Shown piece after piece: positions 61,258-64,000 of a DNA stretch of 64,000 nt. The DNA comes from UBA6176 sp032119375 (lineage in GTDB: Bacteria > Verrucomicrobiota > Verrucomicrobiia > Limisphaerales > UBA9464): positions 5,093-69,092 of the forward strand of contig CAYSGH010000013.1 of NCBI GenBank assembly GCA_964430505.1, read 5' to 3'. Made by a program: the position numbers and the translations under genes. Numbering within the stretch: position 1 is the stretch's first letter; each line of letters starts with the position of its first letter. The notes beneath the pieces are model-generated. The model was not told the origin of the DNA. It did not search any database and worked only from the letters and a program-made list of their open reading frames with translations.

Positions 61258-61287
61258 GCATCAGCGTCGGCGTCAGCATCAGCGTCA
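61258..61287. repeat. Five tandem GCRTCR hexamers
   Basis: Units GCATCA, GCGTCG, GCGTCA, GCATCA, GCGTCA stand head to tail in the spacer just upstream of the pgi start on the minus strand. This is a short microsatellite that may vary in length between strains. Confidence 0.75.
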
Positions 61288-61433
61288 GGGGGGAGTTTCT
61301 ACGTCGGTGACAGGCACAGTGGATGGCCGCTTTGGGCGGGGGTTCATCCAACCGGCGTTGAAGGGCGCACGGTTGGGCCTTGGAAAAGGACGGGACCCTT
61401 GGGGTGGCCCAGGGGTCCCTCGAAGCGGCTGCC

Positions 61434-62708
61434 TCAGGCCCTGGGGGCGAGCTTCTTTTCCACGGGGACGCGGGCGAGGGTGACGTACTGGGGCAGGCCA
61501 TCCTTGGTGGGGACCTTGACCTCGCCGACGATGAGCGGCGCGGCGTACTCGACGAACTTCTCGTTCGGGAGGAAGCCGTCCTCGGCGATCCAATCCTTGG
61601 GGATGAAGTGCTCGACGTTGGCGATGTTGGCGAGGTCTTCGAGATCAATGGTCCAGCGGTAGGGCTGGGAGGAGAGGCGGACGATCTTGGGCATGAAGCC
61701 GGACTTGCCCTCGACGGCCGCCTTCACCGCCGCGACGCCGCAGGCGAAGGCCTCGTCGGAGTCGGTCTGGCTGGAGAAGTGGGCGGCGGCGCGCTGGGCG
61801 TAGCCCAGGAGGACGGTGCGCGTCTTCAGGTTGAGGCGGCCCTGGACGATTTCCTTGAGCTTCTCGGACGCCCCGGCAAGCACGGCATGCCCGAAGGCGT
61901 CGAGGCGGGTCTTGTCGGCCCCAATCTCCTCGCCGGCCGCGTTCTTGAGGCCCTCGCCGCAGACGACGATGCAATACTTGTGGGCGGCGACGGTCTCGCG
62001 GACGCGGGCGAGGAAGCGTTCCTCGTCGAAGGCGATCTCGGGCAGAAGGATGATGTGCGGGGGGCGGGCGGGGTCGCCTTGCTTGGCGAGGACGGTCCCG
62101 GCGGCGATCCATCCGGCGGCACGGCCCATCACCTCGATGATGCAGCAGGAGCCGTCGTCGGTGGCCATGGAGCCGACGTCGAGGCCGACCTCGGCGACGG
62201 TGGCGCAGTTGTACTTGATGACGGAGCCGTAGCCGGGGCAGTGGTCGGTGCAGGGGAGGTCGTTGTCGATGGTCTTGGGGACGCCCATGACGCGCATGTC
62301 GTAGCCGCGCTTCTGGGCCTCGAGGTGGATCTTGTGGGCGGTGTCCTGGGAGTCGTTGCCGCCGGCGTAGAAGAAGTAGCGGATGTTGTGGGCCTGGAAG
62401 ACCTCGAACAGGCGGTCCATGTCCTGGGCGGCCTTCTCGGGCTTCTTCTTGAAGTCGATCTTGTAGCGGCAGGTGCCGAGGGCGGCGGCGGGCGTGTAAC
62501 GGAGGCCCTTGATGGAGCTGGCCTGCTCGTCGTTGATGTCGACCAGCTCCTCGTTGAGGATGCCGAGGATGCCATTGAGGCCGCCGTAGATTTCCTCGAT
62601 GCATTCATGATGCCCCGCCTCCGTGATGACGCCTGCGACGCTTGCGTTGATGACGCTGGTGGGGCCGCCCGATTGAGCCACGAGAAGATTTCCAAGGAGT
62701 TCCGACAT
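61434..62708 (-). CDS. pfp: Pyrophosphate-dependent 6-phosphofructokinase
   Basis: This 424-aa protein phosphorylates fructose-6-P at C1. QSGGPTSVINASVAG starts the nucleotide/PPi site; FYAGGNDSQDTAH (116-120 GGNDS) and MGVPKTIDND (144-150) are the key loops. An Asp in GGND-S and Lys145 in PKTID mark PPi use rather than ATP, where Gly residues are expected. Later MGRAAGWIAAGTVLAKQGD and RTVLLGYAQRAAAHFSSQTD fit the type II PPi family. The start at 62708 (MSELLGNLLVAQSGG) is the family start. It is 204 bp upstream of pgi on the same strand. Confidence 0.9.
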   Translation of the reverse strand: MSELLGNLLVAQSGGPTSVINASVAGVITEAGHHECIEEIYGGLNGILGILNEELVDINDEQASSIKGLRYTPAAALGTCRYKIDFKKKPEKAAQDMDRLFEVFQAHNIRYFFYAGGNDSQDTAHKIHLEAQKRGYDMRVMGVPKTIDNDLPCTDHCPGYGSVIKYNCATVAEVGLDVGSMATDDGSCCIIEVMGRAAGWIAAGTVLAKQGDPARPPHIILLPEIAFDEERFLARVRETVAAHKYCIVVCGEGLKNAAGEEIGADKTRLDAFGHAVLAGASEKLKEIVQGRLNLKTRTVLLGYAQRAAAHFSSQTDSDEAFACGVAAVKAAVEGKSGFMPKIVRLSSQPYRWTIDLEDLANIANVEHFIPKDWIAEDGFLPNEKFVEYAAPLIVGEVKVPTKDGLPQYVTLARVPVEKKLAPRA

Positions 62709-62990
62709 AAGATGCCCGCGAGACTGCCCATGCCATCCAAGGCGGGCAAGGACGGAGGGAGGCGCGCGGCGGGCTCGAATCGGGAAGCGGGAATCGGGGG
62801 GCGAGGGGCGCTTCGCCTTGGGCGTCATGGCGTGGGTCGGAAGCCACGGCACAGGGCTGGCAACCCACCACTTTGGGATGCACCCGCGCGCGGCGCGCCT
62901 TCAAGACCGGGCTGGACTTTGGGGACGGCACGCCAAGGCTTTCGCGATTGCGGTCACCCGGCCGAAGGTGTCGAGGGACCCCATTCCAAG

Positions 62991-63938
62991 ATGAATCGTC
63001 GCGCATTCCTTGCCTCTGTTCCGGTGGTTGCTGCCGCCGGGTCCCTGCCCGTTGCGGCGCGTCCGGTGCCGGTCCCGCCGATGCCCGTTCGCCTGGCGAT
63101 AGCCAGCTATTCGTACTGGCACTTCAAGACGGCGCGCGTGCCGATCGAGGCGGTCATCGACAAGGCGGCGGCGCTGGGCGTGGGCGGGGTGGACATCCTG
63201 CACCGCCAAATGGACATCCCGGAGAAGGAGCCGTTGACGCAGGAGCATCGGAAGTACCTGGCGCGGCTCCGCCTTCATGCGTTCCGAAAGGGGATCGACC
63301 TGGTGGCGTTGTCGATCCACCAGGACTTCGTGGACCCGAGCCGGGCGGTGCGGAAGGCGCAGGTGCGGCACACGCTCAAGTGCATCGAGATCGCCCATGC
63401 GCTGGGCATCCCGTGCATCCGGCTGAACTCCGGCCGCTGGAACACGATTGCCTCGTTTGACGACCTGATGAAGGCGCGCGGGGTGGAGCCCGTGCTGAAG
63501 GGGGTTCGGGAGGAGGACGGGTTTCGATGGTGCCAGGAGTGCATCGAGGAGTGCCTCACGTCGGCGGCGGAGCATGGAGTGATGTTGGCACTGGAGAATC
63601 ATTGGGGGCTGACCCGGACGCCGGAGGGGTTGCTGCGGGTGTTGGACTCGGTTCGGTCGCCGTGGCTGGGGGCGTTGATGGACACGGGGAATTTCCTGGA
63701 GGACCCGTATGACAAGCTCGCGGCGATTGCGCCGAGGACCGTCTATGTGCAGGCGAAGACGTATCCCGGGGGCGGCGAGTGGTACACGCTCGACCTCGAT
63801 TACCGGCGGATCGCCGGGATTTTGAGGTCGGCGGGATACACCGGCTACGTGGCGCTGGAGATGGAGGGGAAGCAGGACCCGGATGTTGCGGTGCCGGCGT
63901 CGTTGCAGGTGCTGCGCGAGGCGTTTGGCGTGGCGTGA
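62991..63938 (+). CDS. Tat-exported sugar phosphate isomerase/epimerase-like TIM barrel
   Basis: This 315-aa protein has a twin-arginine-type signal (MNRRAFLASVPVVAAAGSLP). The mature part is an AP endonuclease family 2 (xylose isomerase-like) barrel: LAIASYSYWHF, GVDILHRQMDI, LVALSIHQDF, CIRLNSGRWN, EHGVMLALENHWGLT (Glu metal ligand), MDTGNFLEDPYDKLAA and YVALEMEGKQDPD (final Glu). Many such proteins exist in Verrucomicrobia and act on oxidised sugars; the substrate is unknown. It is divergent from pfp; the 282-bp spacer contains a G-rich phrase GGGAAGCGGGAATCGGGG. Confidence 0.83.
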   Translation: MNRRAFLASVPVVAAAGSLPVAARPVPVPPMPVRLAIASYSYWHFKTARVPIEAVIDKAAALGVGGVDILHRQMDIPEKEPLTQEHRKYLARLRLHAFRKGIDLVALSIHQDFVDPSRAVRKAQVRHTLKCIEIAHALGIPCIRLNSGRWNTIASFDDLMKARGVEPVLKGVREEDGFRWCQECIEECLTSAAEHGVMLALENHWGLTRTPEGLLRVLDSVRSPWLGALMDTGNFLEDPYDKLAAIAPRTVYVQAKTYPGGGEWYTLDLDYRRIAGILRSAGYTGYVALEMEGKQDPDVAVPASLQVLREAFGVA

Positions 63939-63960
63939 GGCGGGGCCTTGGACTGAGAAA

Positions 63961-64000
63961 CCTAGAAACGGCAGTTGGGCAGTCTGTAGGCCGCGTGCCC
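63961..64000 (+). repeat. Cloverleaf palindrome with lead, cut by the window end
   Basis: CCTAGAAACGGCAGTTGGGC and AGT (63961-63983) match 38901-38923 except one base; the element itself starts at 63984 (CTGTAGGCCGCGTGCCC) and is cut at 64000. It lies 22 nt after the stop of the isomerase-like gene. Confidence 0.85.

Overview
The window is very GC-rich bacterial DNA. The best guess is a member of the Verrucomicrobiota, probably near the Limisphaerales/Pedosphaera group. This is an inference from gene families rather than a marker-gene placement: two prepilin-like secreted proteins with the FTLIELLVVIAIIAILAG leader, a ThuA-domain protein, a decayed DUF1501 gene, PQQ-propeller and multihaem cytochrome genes, a fused ATP-grasp/alpha-E protein, and spacers filled with interspersed palindromic repeats. 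No rRNA, tRNA or CRISPR array was found. A run of 100 Ns (20882-20981) shows that this is a scaffold with one assembly gap.

Layout. 1-7 kb: the end of a secreted protein, a prepilin-like protein, pyrH-frr, a DMT exporter, a second prepilin-like protein ended by a clear intrinsic terminator, a secreted Gly-rich protein, a cytochrome P460-like lipoprotein and a cupin. 7.1-10.4 kb: an accessory module of an AAA ATPase, a DUF4276 (TOPRIM-like) protein and a decayed HsdR gene, enclosed by two 194-bp direct repeats. 10.4-20.6 kb: a transglutaminase-DUF2126 protein, a PQQ-type sugar dehydrogenase, a metallo-beta-lactamase-fold hydrolase, the apparent operon proC - AI-2E transporter - CPBP protease, and a SIS-domain protein. 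20.6-34.4 kb: a 21-bp tandem array, the assembly gap, a GH95-like hydrolase, a HicB/HicA pair, ThuA, ATP-grasp/alpha-E plus transglutaminase, pyrB, a large hybrid histidine kinase and a GYF-domain membrane protein. 34.4-39 kb: a decayed, accessory-looking zone with a DUF1501 pseudogene, a group II intron remnant, an intact family 2 glycosyltransferase and an ISL3 transposase remnant. 39-43 kb: a compact two-gene biosynthetic locus coding for a Dit1/PvcA-like protein and an A-T-TE NRPS-like enzyme. 43.5-64 kb: a DinG helicase, a PQQ-propeller/esterase/membrane protein operon, eukaryote-type HisA, an H1-like basic protein, FO synthase (F420 pathway), trpF, an octahaem cytochrome, an ABC exporter pair, HpnA-like epimerase, glucose-6-phosphate isomerase, PPi-dependent phosphofructokinase and a Tat-exported sugar isomerase.

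The strongest non-genic signal is a roughly 77-nt palindromic element present in five full copies plus two partial ones. An outer 7-bp stem encloses two 8-bp hairpins with 4-nt loops, so it folds like a small cloverleaf. Copies sit inside the flanks of the defence-like module, at gene ends, and across the start of a PQQ-propeller gene. The best candidates for an undescribed system are the ATPase/DUF4276/HsdR module and the PvcA-like plus A-T-TE locus.
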